A stretch of 64,000 nucleotides of DNA from Crambe crambe (GCA_963924555.1 OZ004583.1:1021001-1085000); one strand, 5' to 3'. Positions 21,228-32,576 are shown, counted from the stretch's first letter. Made by a program: numbers and translations. Notes: a model not told the origin generated them from the sequence alone.

Positions 21228-22103
21228 TTATTTGCAAGTACTGGTACTGACACTGCATCTCTTTGGACGTATCTTCATTTGAATCTTAGTGAACTTGACA
21301 TATCTTGATCAGTTAGGAAAAGAAGATCTATAGTTGCCATTGAGTCTGGCAAAAGTACAACCGTTGTGCCACCACGCACCTCCTTCTGTTACAACACAGT
21401 TTCTACCCCTACGATCATTATCACAGTCTGGAGTGCTGAAAGATGCTCCATTGCTATGGGCCATTGCATTATATGCACTTCCGACTCCCTGGCCTTGTCC
21501 AATGGTTAGTTGGTAGTTGGTTTCAGCCCCACCCACTTTGAACAGTTGGTAGGTCCACATGGTTTGGGTCCATTCCCAAGTTCAATACGCAGTTCCACAT
21601 CCTCTCGTGTGGTGAGACAGTGAATCTTTTCCAGTCCGTACCAAAATTCTCCCTCCAGATCTCCAAAGCCACTCACATAGTCAGTCCAATTGTGATAGAA
21701 GTTGACAGAGCCATTGATCCTACGCTGGATAACCAACCACTTTCCTCCATCTGTCTCCATGTCACAATGAGCAAATAACTTCACATTGCCTGTTTGAAAA
21801 CTTGGAGCAACATTGCAGACATCTGCTATTTCATAACTGCCAGAATTCACAGGTGGAAATATCTCTTTGATCTAGAATATATTAGCTAATTACAAACACT
21901 ACATTCTATACTCTGATTTTGGAGAATTCATTAGCCTTAGCTGCACATACCTGACAGCAGTCACGGAATCCAGCACCAGAACAACTTCCTCTCAAAGTTG
22001 TCAGATCTTGCAGCAACTTTTGGTAGTTAGTAGCACAGTTAGTGGGAACACCTTGTGCATGGGCAAGAAGGAAAGTTGCAAGAACAATGCTGAGAATACT
22101 CAT
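21228..22103 (-). pseudogene. FReD copy L: pseudogene with two frameshifts
   Basis: Exon 1 (21951..22103) is intact. Exon 2 (21228..21871) has lost about 7 bp in the block encoding PSIVWTY near 21558 (aggtccacatggtttggg), which breaks the frame. A second deletion of about 10 bp near 21312 lies in the block encoding WYNGSRY. Other parts are as well conserved as in functional copies. TATA box at 22176. Confidence 0.87.
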
Positions 22104-22175
22104 GATGAGGTAGCAGGTAAGGGCTTTCTAGCTCTTAAAATCTCCAGCTAGTTCTACTAGAGATCATGAAAATGA

Positions 22176-22186
22176 CTCTTTTTATA
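22176..22186 (-). promoter_or_regulatory. TATA box upstream of pseudogene L
   Basis: TATAAAAAGAG on the reverse strand, 73 bp upstream of the ATG at 22103. Confidence 0.6.
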
Positions 22187-22567
22187 GTCGTGGACACACA
22201 ACCTGTTGGTATCATAATGACCACACCCAGCAACTATCCTGGCAGTAGTTGAGCAGGTCCATGCATGCATGTGTATTCTTATTGCATATTTTTAAAATGC
22301 AATATATGAGTGTGATTATATGATGACATCATTGCATTAGTTAAGTCAAATAACTGTGAATGTGTGCATTAATAAAATTAATGATGTTATGCTGATGTCG
22401 TTGCATCACTGAGTCATCAAAAGTGTGCTTTTGATACTTTGATACTCAAATTATGACACTTCCTTTTAAAAATATTTTCACTCCCATAATGATAGCTAAA
22501 GCTATGAAACACATCAAAACAGTTTTTAGTTTGAGTCTTCATACATAGTTAAGTTATTGATGAGACA

Positions 22568-23432
22568 TCATTTGCAAGTACTGGTACTGACACTGCATCT
22601 CTTTGGACGTATCTTCATTTGAATCTTTGTGAACTTGACCGCTTTTGATCCATTGTGCCAGCCAGGATTAGAAGATGTATAGTTGCCATTGAGGTCGGCA
22701 TAATGGCAACTAGTGTACCACCATGCACCTCCAACTGAAACAGCACAGTTGCCACTGTTGCCATCATTATCACGGTCTGGAGTGGTGAAAGACCTTCCAT
22801 TATGATAGGCCATTGCATCAAATGTACCTCCCATTCCCTGGCCTTGTCCAATGGTTAGTCGGTAGTTGGTTTCAGCCCCACCCACTTTGAACAGTTGGTA
22901 GGTCCAAACAATGGATGGTTTGGGCCCATTCCCAAGTTCAATACGCAGTTCTACGTGCTCTCGTGTGGTGAGACAGTGAATCTTTTCCAGTCCGTACCAA
23001 AATTCTCCCTCCAGATCTCCAAAGCCACTCACATAGTCAGTCCAATTGCGATAGAAATTGACAGAGCCATTGATCCTACGCTGGATGACCAACCACTTTC
23101 CTCCGTCTGTCTCCATGTCACAACGAGCAAATAATTTCAAATTGCCTGTTTGAAAGCTGTAAGTAACATTGCAGACATCTGCTATTTCATAACTGCCAGA
23201 ATTTGCAGGTGGAAATAGCTCTTTGATCTAACATTGAAGATACACTACATTCAATAAGGTCAAGTCTGGCTACACATACCTGACAGCAGTCACGGAATGC
23301 AGCACCAGAACAACTTCCTCTCATAGTTATCAGATCTTGCAGCAACCTTTGGTAGTTAGTAGCACAGTTAGTGGGAACACCTTGTGCATGGGCAAGAAGG
23401 AAAGTTGCAATAACAATGCTGAGAATACTCAT
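22568..23432 (-). CDS. FReD copy M: secreted fibrinogen-related protein (2 exons)
   Basis: Exon 1 is 23280..23432 and exon 2 is 22568..23227, phase 0, intron 52 bp, product 270 aa. The signal peptide and stalk (MRGSCSGAAFRDCCQ) are followed by a complete fibrinogen domain with TTREHVELRIELGNG, DRDNDGNSGNCAVSVGGAWW, SNPGWHNGSKAVKFTK and KIRPKRC. The acceptor is ttag rather than ctag as in other copies, still valid. TATA box at 23509. Its upstream flank is shared with copy D. Secreted, ligand unknown. Confidence 0.9.
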
Positions 23433-23508
23433 AGTGAGGTAGCAGGTAAGGACTATCTTACTAGCTCTTAAAATCTCCAGCTAGTTCTACTAGAGATCAT
23501 GAAAATGA

Positions 23509-23519
23509 CTCTTTTTATA
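23509..23519 (-). promoter_or_regulatory. TATA box of FReD copy M
   Basis: TATAAAAAGAG on the reverse strand, 77 bp upstream of the ATG at 23432. Confidence 0.65.
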
Positions 23520-24245
23520 GTTGTGCATACACAGCCTGTTGGTATCATAATGACCACACCCAGCAACTGTCCTAGCAGTGTTGTAACAATATGATGGCAT
23601 TGGGTGCATGTGTCCATTGACCAGTTCATTAATTAGTTGAGCAGGTCCATGCACGCATGTGTATTCTTATTGCATAATGTGATTGACGTAATCTTTTATA
23701 ATGCATTTATGGACATCATCAGTGTAATAAAATCAACCATCACGTGATGGCCTGTTACATTATCGGATGAGTTGAATGTTATGCTATGATTATCATAGGT
23801 GTGACCATATCAAGAAAGAGCTGATTTAGACACTAAGCTGGACTTCCATCATTGGAGCTTTCGTTATTATAAACATTGTGTCATGCTTGTTGAAGTCTTG
23901 CCATGGATGCATTAAAGACTAGCTGTGCCACTATGCACCTCCATCATGAATTATTCATGTATGTATAGCTACATTATACTTCTAAGGAGTGTTGAACAGA
24001 TTTAGTGACTTTATGGATGGTTGCTATTTCCCAATCTTGTACACTGACTGGAAACTGATGAGCTGTGGTACGTATATTAGTTAACTGGGTGTGTTCGCAT
24101 GTCAGAGTTTGCTCTCATGTAGTGTGTATGTATCATTAATGATGTTTTTGACTTCAAAGTGCAGCATTGATTTTTCATGTTACTATTATTATGATGATGT
24201 CATTGCATCATCCTGCTATATTTAGATTTCTTGCTGCTATTAATC

Positions 24246-24390
24246 AGAGAGTGCGGTAGCACTCTCTATGTAGGGATGACGCGGACGGCCGCGCGCGCCG
24301 CCTATAGACTAATACAAAAGTGAAATTCTAGTTCCCCCACTTAGACCTAACAAAAGCTACTGTGAATGATTATCCAGCCTACTAGAGCCT
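24246..24390. repeat. Dispersed hairpin-bearing repeat, copy 3
   Basis: Same element as at 5032 and 5272 (agagagtgc...gcactctct hairpin, CpG-rich patch). No coding potential. Confidence 0.6.
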
Positions 24391-24460
24391 ACTACAATCA
24401 GTCTACACTAAGACCCACTATAATTGGGTACTCAGGAATGTACATTATCAGCAACCACAA

Positions 24461-25487
24461 AACAAACCACGTGTGACGGTATGACGTTTCATAACATTCA
24501 CGTGAACAACTATTACAATTTTAAATTCTGTCGCTAAAATTATCTGAGACATGAACAACGAAGGATTATGGCCCTCCGCGAAATTCGCAAAGTGTCATCA
24601 CAGTGCCACACCCACCAATGACGTTTCTAGGCAATGTTTTGGGAGGAGATGAGCCAGAAAACCAGTTGATATCTCTAATTCTGGACAGGTAGGAGTTACT
24701 ATGGTAGTATAATACTATAGTATAGTATTGAGGTCAGGGATGATGTCATCCAAAAATGAAGTGCCACTGACCTTTTGCTGCACGTTGCACAGTCTACTGA
24801 AAATTGGGAAAATGGACGGAGAAGAAGAAGGCCGTGTAGCAAGGACGTTATAAGCCTAAAGCCATTAGTCATAGAGGGCCAACTATAGTATGCAGTGATA
24901 CTAGTGGGTCTAATCTAGACTGCTGTGAAGCTATAAAAGATTTGAAGTTAGTTTTGAGTATACCAGTTCGTGGTTAAAAAGTGGTGTTTTTGTCACTATT
25001 TGTGACCGTGTATCTCGAAGCACGAGTAGGATACTGAAAAATTTCAAAGGTATGTTGAAATATAAAACATGGACTACCTCTCAGCAAAGAGTCAAGATCA
25101 GGAAAGCGTTTGCTGCAACTTGCACAGTCAACCCAAGTCACCGCCCTCGAGTAAATTCACCTCTAGAACTGCCTCGTTTTTCGATGGACTATTCAAGTAA
25201 AGCGCCATTTAAGCGGCGTAGGTTATAGATCAACTATTATTTTTGTTGTTATTGAAATAAGAAACGATAAAATATGATAGAATGAAAGTTATGATATAAA
25301 ATATATAGACATATTGAATGAGCAAAACGTGTCCTATTGCTTAATACAAGCCTTTTCCCCGCGAGTTGTAACCTTTGTACCTTGCTCTTAGCGTAGACTG
25401 CAATGTGCAGACCAAGTTTCAGGACCAGGGAGCTTACCGTTTCAGAAATACGGCAAGCAAGTAAATCGCTGGATTCTTCTTCTTCTC

Positions 25488-25531
<44 letters not shown>

Positions 25532-26008
25532 TTAGACACAAGCTACAGCTATGATTTCTGAATAAATCCACTCCAAATTCTACGAACTACGATCTTTCCT
25601 ACTCGTTCATCCTCGAAAGAGTCGATGAAAAAGGAGACACTACGGAGCACAGCACTCGACTAATTCAATTAGGAAGCCATCTTTTCTATAATACGCATGC
25701 GCATGTATTTGATATCCAATTATTCGAAATTATAATATTACTCAGCTGTCTCCAGCTAGCTAGCTAACTAACTAGATAATGATGATAGACTACTGTATCG
25801 ACTCGGGGATTTAGATTCACCACGGTAGACTCTATTCAGCATCTTCGACCTCCAAGTATAGCTCAACAATAACACAACACCTTGACTCCTGATAAATATG
25901 ATTGGGCTGCTGTGCTATTCTTCTTCTTTCATCTGTCCCTGCATAGAAGAATGAACTCTTATACATAGCTAAAACCATAAAAGAGAGGAAAAAAAGACCA
26001 GGAACAAG
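24461..26008. other. Gene-free stretch with repeat debris
   Basis: No convincing exon. 25405-25490 repeats 5190-5270 and runs into a TTA microsatellite (25490-25530). The long Asn-rich frame on the minus strand here is that microsatellite, not a gene. Confidence 0.5.
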
Positions 26009-27122
26009 TAAGGGAAAAAGCATTTCGTGAAATGAAAAAAGATGTAGGGATGACCACTGCTCAAACAAGCTAGTCTTTTAAGAAGACTAGGAATGCCTCG
26101 GCACTTAAGTGCAACCTCTATTTAATTTTAATTTTAAATGTTTTATAGTGAATACGACGTGACAGTGGTATATAAGAGCCGATAAAGATACACTGAGGAT
26201 CACCGGCTTGAAACCAGAGTCCTACAAGGATGATTGGCTGAACACTCATGGGCATAATTAATGAAAAGTGTGGGGGGTTGTGGGGTCAAATGTTTCTACA
26301 AAATGTTGCCAAAATATTTCTCTCAGCTTCTTTTCTGTGGAGAGTTCCAAATAAAGCACACTGAGCAACATGGCTTATTATTATTGTAGTAAGATTAGTA
26401 TTTACACACTATTCTTGCTGTTCAACTGTCGCTTAATGGTTATTCTCAGCATAGCTTGATTGAAGTATGTGTACTGGATTCTCTCATTGTTTGGAAGCCT
26501 CAAAGTCTTAGTTCTGAGATTCTCCTTCACCATGGCTCTCTCTTTGACACTTCAAACGAAGCACTAGTTCGTGTACCTTGCAATCTCTGTTGTTTTTGTT
26601 CACTGCTGTCTTTTAGTCAGTTCTCTGCATGTGATAATGGGCTTGATTTGTTGGCAAAGACGGCCAAGAATCATCAGTACTAGAGTTATCGCGTAGTAAC
26701 TGCGAGCCTGAGCTGAGCCTGTCTGTTTGTCCTTAGTACTTTGTCTAGCTAAATTAATGCACGTGCTCGATACGCATCATCGTGCATCATTGCGCGTGCG
26801 CGTGAAACGTACCACCATCGCCGATCATAGTCGCTTCCAGCACTGCGCCTCGGCACTTCGGTGCCGAGGCAAAAAGTAAGGAAACAAGAAGGATGGAAAT
26901 GGGATCAATCTTTGTTCTGTATATCCAGCCAACAATCCCTACATATACGTACATTACTACACTATAATCTGAAGCTACCCGACGTATAATTATGTAGGGA
27001 TTGTTGGCTGGATATACAGAACAAAGATTGATCCCATTTCCATCCTTCTTGTTTCCTTACTTTTTTGAGCAGTGGTCATCCCTACATCTTTTTTCATTTC
27101 ACAAAATGCTTTTTCCCTTATA
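26009..27122. mobile_element. Nested inverted-repeat (foldback) cluster
   Basis: A perfect 75-bp inverted repeat (26871-26945 against 26991-27065) has a 45-bp spacer. Immediately beyond it 27065-27122 is the inverse of 26009-26065, with about one mismatch. Between them, gcctcggcac-type ends at about 26093 and 26847-26870 look like terminal repeats of another element, the right one forming a 10-bp stem closed by a TTCG loop. No transposase frame was seen. It appears to be a rearranged foldback element. Confidence 0.65.
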
Positions 27123-27140
27123 TATATATTATAATTACTA

Positions 27141-27434
27141 TGACTATGTCATGAGTGTCAGCTTCAGTCCATTGAGAAACCAGAGGAGTTTGTTTTACGT
27201 CAAGTAAACCCTTATTGGTGCCATATTAAGGGCCAGAAAGCATGTGAAGAACTTGCAAAGAACAATAACATGTTAGCCTTATCATGGCTTCTTCACCAAT
27301 ATTTTGATGGCTTAAATCTTATCAATGAGCCCAGTGGACAGATTGGAGTACCTCAAATTGCAATAAACTATGTTCCACATCAGTTCACTGTGAAGATATG
27401 GTTGGTAATCCCAATGTTAAACGAATACGAGTGA
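27141..27434 (+). other. Unrecognised coding-like ORF fragment
   Basis: A forward frame without an obvious start reads FVLRQVNPYWCHIKGQKA, then CEELAKNNNMLALSWLLHQY, FDGLNLINEP and FTVKIWLVIPMLNEY before a stop. About 95 codons have protein-like composition. I do not recognise the family. It lies between mobile elements and could be an exon of an unknown gene or a transposon-borne protein remnant. Confidence 0.3.
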
Positions 27435-27494
27435 CTCGACTACTATAGAGTGCTGTACAGATACTAGCTATATCTAAAGTGGTTGGTGAGTGGC

Positions 27495-27931
27495 TTAAGC
27501 ATACTTCCCAACTGTCCCGAAACGTCCGGGACAGCCCCGGATTTATCAGCTCTGTCCCGTCCCGCCACGGAAGTGTAAACTGCCTATTGTTTGTCCCGGA
27601 AGCTCGTTTTTACTAGCTACAGACTACAGTAGTTTGTTTACTTAACAGCATAACCAGTCACTAATGAATGCACCACACCGACTGCAGTGACTGCACCAGC
27701 ATTCAGACAATGCAGTAAGCTAAGACAGCTGCATGTATCAATCAACAGTGCACAAGGTCCAATATCCAGTTCATGAAAACTGTTCTTCTCCACAGTTCTT
27801 GAGTCCTTCTGTCTTCAGTCAGTGGCCAGAATATGGGCGTGGTACAGGGGCGGGACTTCAAAGTAGGTGTGACTTGTGGTAGAATTTAGTGTCCCTGAAG
27901 TTAATTTCTCAAAGTTGGGAACTATGCTTAA
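27495..27931. mobile_element. piggyBac-type MITE with TTAA target duplications
   Basis: Terminal inverted repeats of 15 bp (GCATACTTCCCAACT on the left, GCATAGTTCCCAACT as reverse complement on the right) are each flanked directly by TTAA (27495-27498 and 27928-27931). TTAA target duplication is diagnostic of the piggyBac superfamily. The ~430 bp interior has no transposase, so it is non-autonomous. Confidence 0.75.
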
Positions 27932-28026
27932 ATTAGGTAGTGAAAAAAAAAATTGTGATACTAGATATTAGCAACAGCTATAGCTAACATAATTCAGTTT
28001 TTATGTTGTAATGATTTTAGGCATCA

Positions 28027-29757
28027 TTACATACTGCATCGCTTTGAACGTATCTTCATTTGAATCTTTGTGTACTTGACAGATCTTCCGTTTACGTACA
28101 GGTCAGGCCTTGAAGACGCATACCTTGCATTGAGGTTAGCATGATAACAGGCACCGTACCACCATGCGCCATGGCCTTGTATTATAGCACAGTTATGGGC
28201 AGGGTCCAGATCATTATCACGATCTAGAGTAGTGAAAGACTTTCCATTATGATAGGCCATTGGATCAAATGTGCCACCCACTCCCTGTCCCTCTCCAATG
28301 GTTAGTCGATAGTTAGTTTCAGCCCCTCCCACTTTGAACAGTTGATAAGTCCAGACTAATGATGGCCTGGGCCCATTCCCAAGTTCAATACGCAGTTCCA
28401 TGTCTTCTCGTGTGGTGAGGCAGTGAATTTTTTCCAGTCCATACCAAAATTCTCCATTTAGATCTCCAAACCCATTTACGTATTCAGTCCAATTGCGATA
28501 GAAGTTGACAGAGCCACTGAACCTTCTCTGAATGACCAACCACTTCCCCCCGTCTGTATCCATGTCACACCGAGCAAAGAACTTATTGTTATCCGTTTGA
28601 AAAGTCACAAGAACGTTGCACATATCTGCTACTTCATAAGTGCCAGATTTCGCTTGTGGGACTAGTTCCTTAATCTAGCATAAAGTCATTATAATCATAA
28701 ACAGGTAATCAATAGTCAGCCTTCCCCTAAATGCAGCGTGTGATTCACTTTTTCATGTCAAAAATCTCACGATCCACTCATTGTAGCTAGTAGAAAAAGA
28801 GAGTCCTATATAAGTAGCTACCTGTATTATGGCCATGTAACTAGTCAGGGGGGTGCATTCTCACATACGTACTATGTAACTAACTATATTATTCCTAAAA
28901 GTGTCCTGGTTATGGTTGGTATGAGTGTGTGTAGCTATATTATAGTAAATCACCTAGCTAGCTAGCTTAGAGTTAGTATAGTAAATCACCTAGCTAGCTA
29001 GCTTAGAGTTAGTATAGTAAATAACCTAGCTAGCTAGCTTAGAGTTAGTATAGTAAATCACCTAGCTAGCTAGCTTAGAGTTAGTATAGTAAATCACCTA
29101 GCTAGCTAGCTTAGAGTTAGTATAGTAAATCACCTAGCTAGCTAGCTTAGAGTTAGTATAGTAAATAACCTAGCTAGCTAGCTTAGAGTTAGTATATAAC
29201 CTAGCTAGCTAGCTTAGAGTTAGTATAGTAAATCACCTAGCTAGCTAGCTTAGAGTTAGTATAGTAAATCACCTAGCTAGCTAGCTTAGAGTTAGTATAG
29301 TAAATCACCTAGCTAGCTAGCTTAGAGTTAGTATAGTAAATAACCTAGCTAGCTAGCTTAGAGTTAGTATAGTAAACCACCTAGCTAGCTAGCTTAGAGT
29401 TAGTATAGTAAATCACCTAGCTAGCTAGCTTAGAGTTAGTATAGTAAATCACCTAGCTAGCTAGCTTAGAGTTAGTATAGTAAATCACCTAGCTAGCTAG
29501 CTTAGAGTTAGTATAGTAAGTCACCTAGCTAGCTAGCTTAGAGTTAGTATAGTAAATAACCTAGCTAGCTAGCTTAGAGTTATTGTGGAAGACAATTGAT
29601 ATACCTGGCAGCAGTCATGGAATGCGGCTGTGACACAGTTCTCTTTAAGTGTCTTTACATCTCGTAGTAACTTTTGGTAGTTCCCTGCACAGTCGGTTGG
29701 AACGCCTTGTGCATGCGCTAAAATGTAAGTTACTGCGACAATGCTGAGAAGCATCAT
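28027..29757 (-). CDS. FReD copy N: divergent secreted fibrinogen-related protein with expanded intron
   Basis: Exon 1 is 29605..29757 and exon 2 is 28027..28674, phase 0, 266 aa. Signal peptide MMLLSIVAVTYILAHAQG; the stalk ends TAAFHDCCQ. The domain differs from the B-M group: [57 protein letters not shown], and it stops at MKIRSKRCSM without the extra STSTCK tail. The intron is 930 bp because of a 36-bp minisatellite (28943-29580), against 52-115 bp in the other secreted copies outside Q. No TATAAAAAGAG box was seen upstream. Copies A and C are broken relatives of this gene. Confidence 0.87.
28943..29580. repeat. 36-bp minisatellite (~18 units) in the intron of FReD copy N
   Basis: The unit contains tatagtaaatcacc followed by tagctagctagcttagag. 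Units are nearly identical, with a cac/aac variant in some and one unit shortened by about 8 bp near 29190. The tagctagcta core is palindromic. The array ends about 25 bp from the exon 1 donor. Confidence 0.95.
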
Positions 29758-29759
29758 GT

Positions 29760-30160
29760 TTTTTTTAGGGTTCTAGCCTAAAGTGTCCCTACAGTTTTGC
29801 TACAGAGAGTACTGCTCCTTTGAAGTGGCAAAGGCCACTAAGTTCACCATAGTGGTTTATACCATAATGTAGCTTGTGGTTTATACCCTGGTTTATAGTG
29901 CTAAGCTTACTATAGTGGTTTATACCAATCCTGATTCATCTTGAAGTAAACAAGTGGTACTTAAAAAAAGCATTTAACTATAGCTAATAATGATGTTATT
30001 CATGCTACAGGGGATACTGAACAATAGACAAAAAAGCATTTTTTTGCTGGCTAGCTACAACATTATGTGGTTGATATCTGAAGCATTTGAACTGGATGTG
30101 ATGGGGAAGTTACATGATTCAGAACTACTGCTACAATAAGGTTTAGCTTGACCTCATCTC
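29760..30160. other. Intergenic DNA
   Basis: Contains three short near-repeats of tagtggtttatacc (29850-29930). No gene seen. Confidence 0.4.
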
Positions 30161-30164
30161 ATGT

Positions 30165-31190
30165 TCACTTGCAAGTGCTGGTGCATCTTTTTGGACGTAT
30201 CTTCATTTGAATATTCTTGTACTTGACATAGTGTGTTCCATTATAAATGCTGAAGTCACCCGGGATGCTATTGAGGTTGGCATTAGCGCAGCGATTGTGC
30301 CACCAAGCACCTCCATAATTTATGTTGCAGCACAATTAGTACGATATGCATCGTTATCACGGTCATAAGTGCTGAAAGGGCTTCCATTGTGATGACTCAT
30401 CGTATCAAATGTGCCTCCTATTCCTTTGCCACCTCCAATTGTTAGCTGATATTTAGTCGCAGCCCCACCTACTTTGAAGGTGTGGTAGGTCCAAATCAAT
30501 GATGGCTCTGTATCATTCCCAAGTTCAATACGCAGTTCCACATCCTCTCTCGTGGTGAGGCAGTGAATCTTTTCAAGTCCGTACCAAAATTCTCCCTCCA
30601 GATCTCCAAAGCCATTCACATATTCAGTCCAATTGCGACGGAAGTTGACATTGGAGCCATTGATCCTACGCTGGATGACCAACCACTTTCCTCCGTCTGT
30701 CTCCATGTCACAACGAACAAGGAACTTAGTAGCTTGAAAATGTAGCTCAATATTGCATGCATCTACTATTTCATAGCTGCCGGTTACTGCTGGTGGCACA
30801 AATTCCTTAATCTATTAACAAAAATCAATTATAAGGGCATGAATAGCGATATCTCTGCAGCTACAGGGGAAGCTTGGACAGCTTTTCATTCTTTGTACAG
30901 AGTGGTTGTCCCATGGGTATTTTCTTAAGTTGGTTCCATGCACTGTAGGGATATCGCATAAATATTAGGGTCTCTGCATTATGGAATGGTTGTTATTAGT
31001 ATAACACTATCTGATAGCCAACAGTATATATATGTACCTGGCAACAGTCAAGAAATACAGTTGTGTTACAGGTTCTCTTCAGTGTACTTAGATCCTGAAG
31101 CAATTTTTGGTAGTCTCTTCTGCAGTTACTGGAAACACCTTGCGCATGTGAAAAAAGAAAAGTTGCAATAACAATGCTGAGAATACTCAT
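30165..31190 (-). pseudogene. FReD copy O: full-length except for one frameshift
   Basis: Exon 1 (31038..31190) encodes MSILSIVIATFLFSHAQG and a divergent stalk (RRDYQKLLQD, FLDCCQ). Exon 2 (30165..30811, 647 nt) is open through GEFWYGLEKIHCLT and DRDNDAYRTNC, then meets TAA because the frame slips by one base at about 30335. In the shifted frame the rest is intact: INYGGAWWHNRC, GTHYVKYKNIQ, KIRPKRC and a normal stop. Either a recent pseudogene, a polymorphism or an assembly error; the single clean lesion makes the last two plausible. Confidence 0.75.
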
Positions 31191-31295
31191 GGTGGCAGCT
31201 GTGATGTATGGACAGTGTTCAGAGATTGGTGGGGCGAATGATGATAATGGGGTTGTAGTCTCCACTAGTTATTAAAGGTTCAATCATTCTGAAGT

Positions 31296-31304
31296 CCTTT
31301 TATA
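31296..31304 (-). promoter_or_regulatory. TATA box of FReD copy O
   Basis: TATAAAAGG on the reverse strand, 106 bp upstream of the ATG at 31190. It differs from the array consensus by one A. Confidence 0.5.
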
Positions 31305-31309
31305 GTTGC

Positions 31310-32020
31310 AGTTATGGCGTCATGAATCCTGTGCTAGCTTGTACCTTTCGATCACTTACCGACATGATTGCACATGATCCAGTGGATCACAATTCTGTTC
31401 TTGTCTAGCTAGTCTTTCTGGCTCAAAAATCTGTGCTTTAATTGACCATGTGGCTCTTCATTTAAACTATCTACAGCTATATTGCACCATACAGTGAGTA
31501 CTGTGGCTAATGGTAATGAAAAAGGGGCAGGTCCCTTAGGCCCCTACCTGGATGCCATGAAGACATTTGACCTATCAAAATCCCAGGCGAGTAGCTATGA
31601 TGTGGTGGATGGCATGCAGACATTGTCATATATTTGATTTGGACAAGCCTGCATGCATGAACCCTTGGAATTACAAAGTTCATTTTGGGTGCAACTATAT
31701 TCCATTAGCTCTTGAACTCTGTACAACAGTACCCATAAAATTATAGGCATAACTAAGTTAATTACCCATATTCTGGTACCAGTTCATTTTGAGTGCAACT
31801 ATATGATCCATTAGCTCTTGAATTCTGTACAACAAATTGCAGTACCCATAAAGTATAGGCATAACTAAACATTAATCGTACAATGACCCATAGCTAATTA
31901 TAATAGTTTTAGCTAAAATTAATATTCTGGTACCATGGACTGCTACAATGGATATATACATACACAAACTTCATTTTGAGTACAGCTGTGATCCATAATC
32001 GGAAGCTCTTGAAGATTTGC
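31310..32020. other. Intergenic DNA
   Basis: Two imperfect direct repeats (tgcaactatattccattagctcttgaa at about 31690 and 31796). No gene recognised. Confidence 0.4.
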
Positions 32021-32025
32021 GAAAC

Positions 32026-32452
32026 TCTGTACTTCCCACTCCCTTGAACTGTCCAATGGTCAGCTGGTAGTTGGTTTCAGCTCCACCCACTTTGAACAGT
32101 TGGTAGGTCCAAACAATGGATGGTTTGGGCCCATTCCCAAGTTCAATACGCAGTTCCACATCCTCTTGTGCAGTGAGACAGTGAATCTTTTCCAGTCTGT
32201 ACCAAAGTTCTCCCTCCAGATCTCCAAAGCCACTCACATAGTCAGTCCAATTGCAATAAAAGTTAACAGAGCCATTGATCCTATGCTGGATGACCAACCA
32301 GTCTCCACGTCACAATAACCTCACACTGCCCATTTGAAAACTTGCAGCAACATTGCAAGCAGCAACATTTGGTAGTTAGTAGCACAGTTAGTGGGAACAC
32401 CTTGTGCATGGGCAAGAAGGAAAGTTGCAAGAACAATGCTGAGAATACTCAT
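32026..32452 (-). pseudogene. FReD copy P: exon 2 joined directly to exon 1
   Basis: From 32026 the strand encodes FReD from GVGS back to WLVIQHRINGS. The RCDMETDGGK stretch is partly lost. At about 32345-32370 the early exon 2 codons meet exon 1 (Q-K-L-L-Q region) with no intron between. Both partners contain gcagcaacatt-like sequence at the junction, which suggests microhomology-mediated deletion of intron plus flanks. The 3' third of the domain is missing too. Non-functional. Confidence 0.82.
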
Positions 32453-32512
32453 GCAGGTAAGGACTTTCTAGCTCTTTTATTTGAAAATATAAAATCTCTA
32501 GCATATTAGCTA

Positions 32513-32576
32513 CTATCTCTAGTGTAAAGCACAACTTGTGCATGGGCAAGAAGATAAAAATGCTAAAAAAATCCAT
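32513..32576 (-). pseudogene. Orphan FReD signal-peptide relic
   Basis: The reverse strand begins ATGGATTTTTTTAGC and runs through a cttgcccatgcacaag stretch typical of the exon 1 start, then loses similarity. Confidence 0.45.

Larger units (their letters stand above)
23433..24460. repeat. Segmental duplication shared with 4221-5470
   Basis: About 1 kb nearly identical to the upstream region of copy D, ending with a third copy of the hairpin-bearing repeat at 24246-24390 and about 70 bp beyond. It marks the end of the first FReD block. Confidence 0.75.

Noticed and set aside
25249..25539. Minus-strand frame beginning with a poly-Asn run
   Set aside because: Produced by the TTA microsatellite; downstream residues show no family resemblance or splice continuity.
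28943..29580. Possible CRISPR-like array
   Set aside because: Units are contiguous tandem copies without unique spacers, inside a eukaryotic intron.
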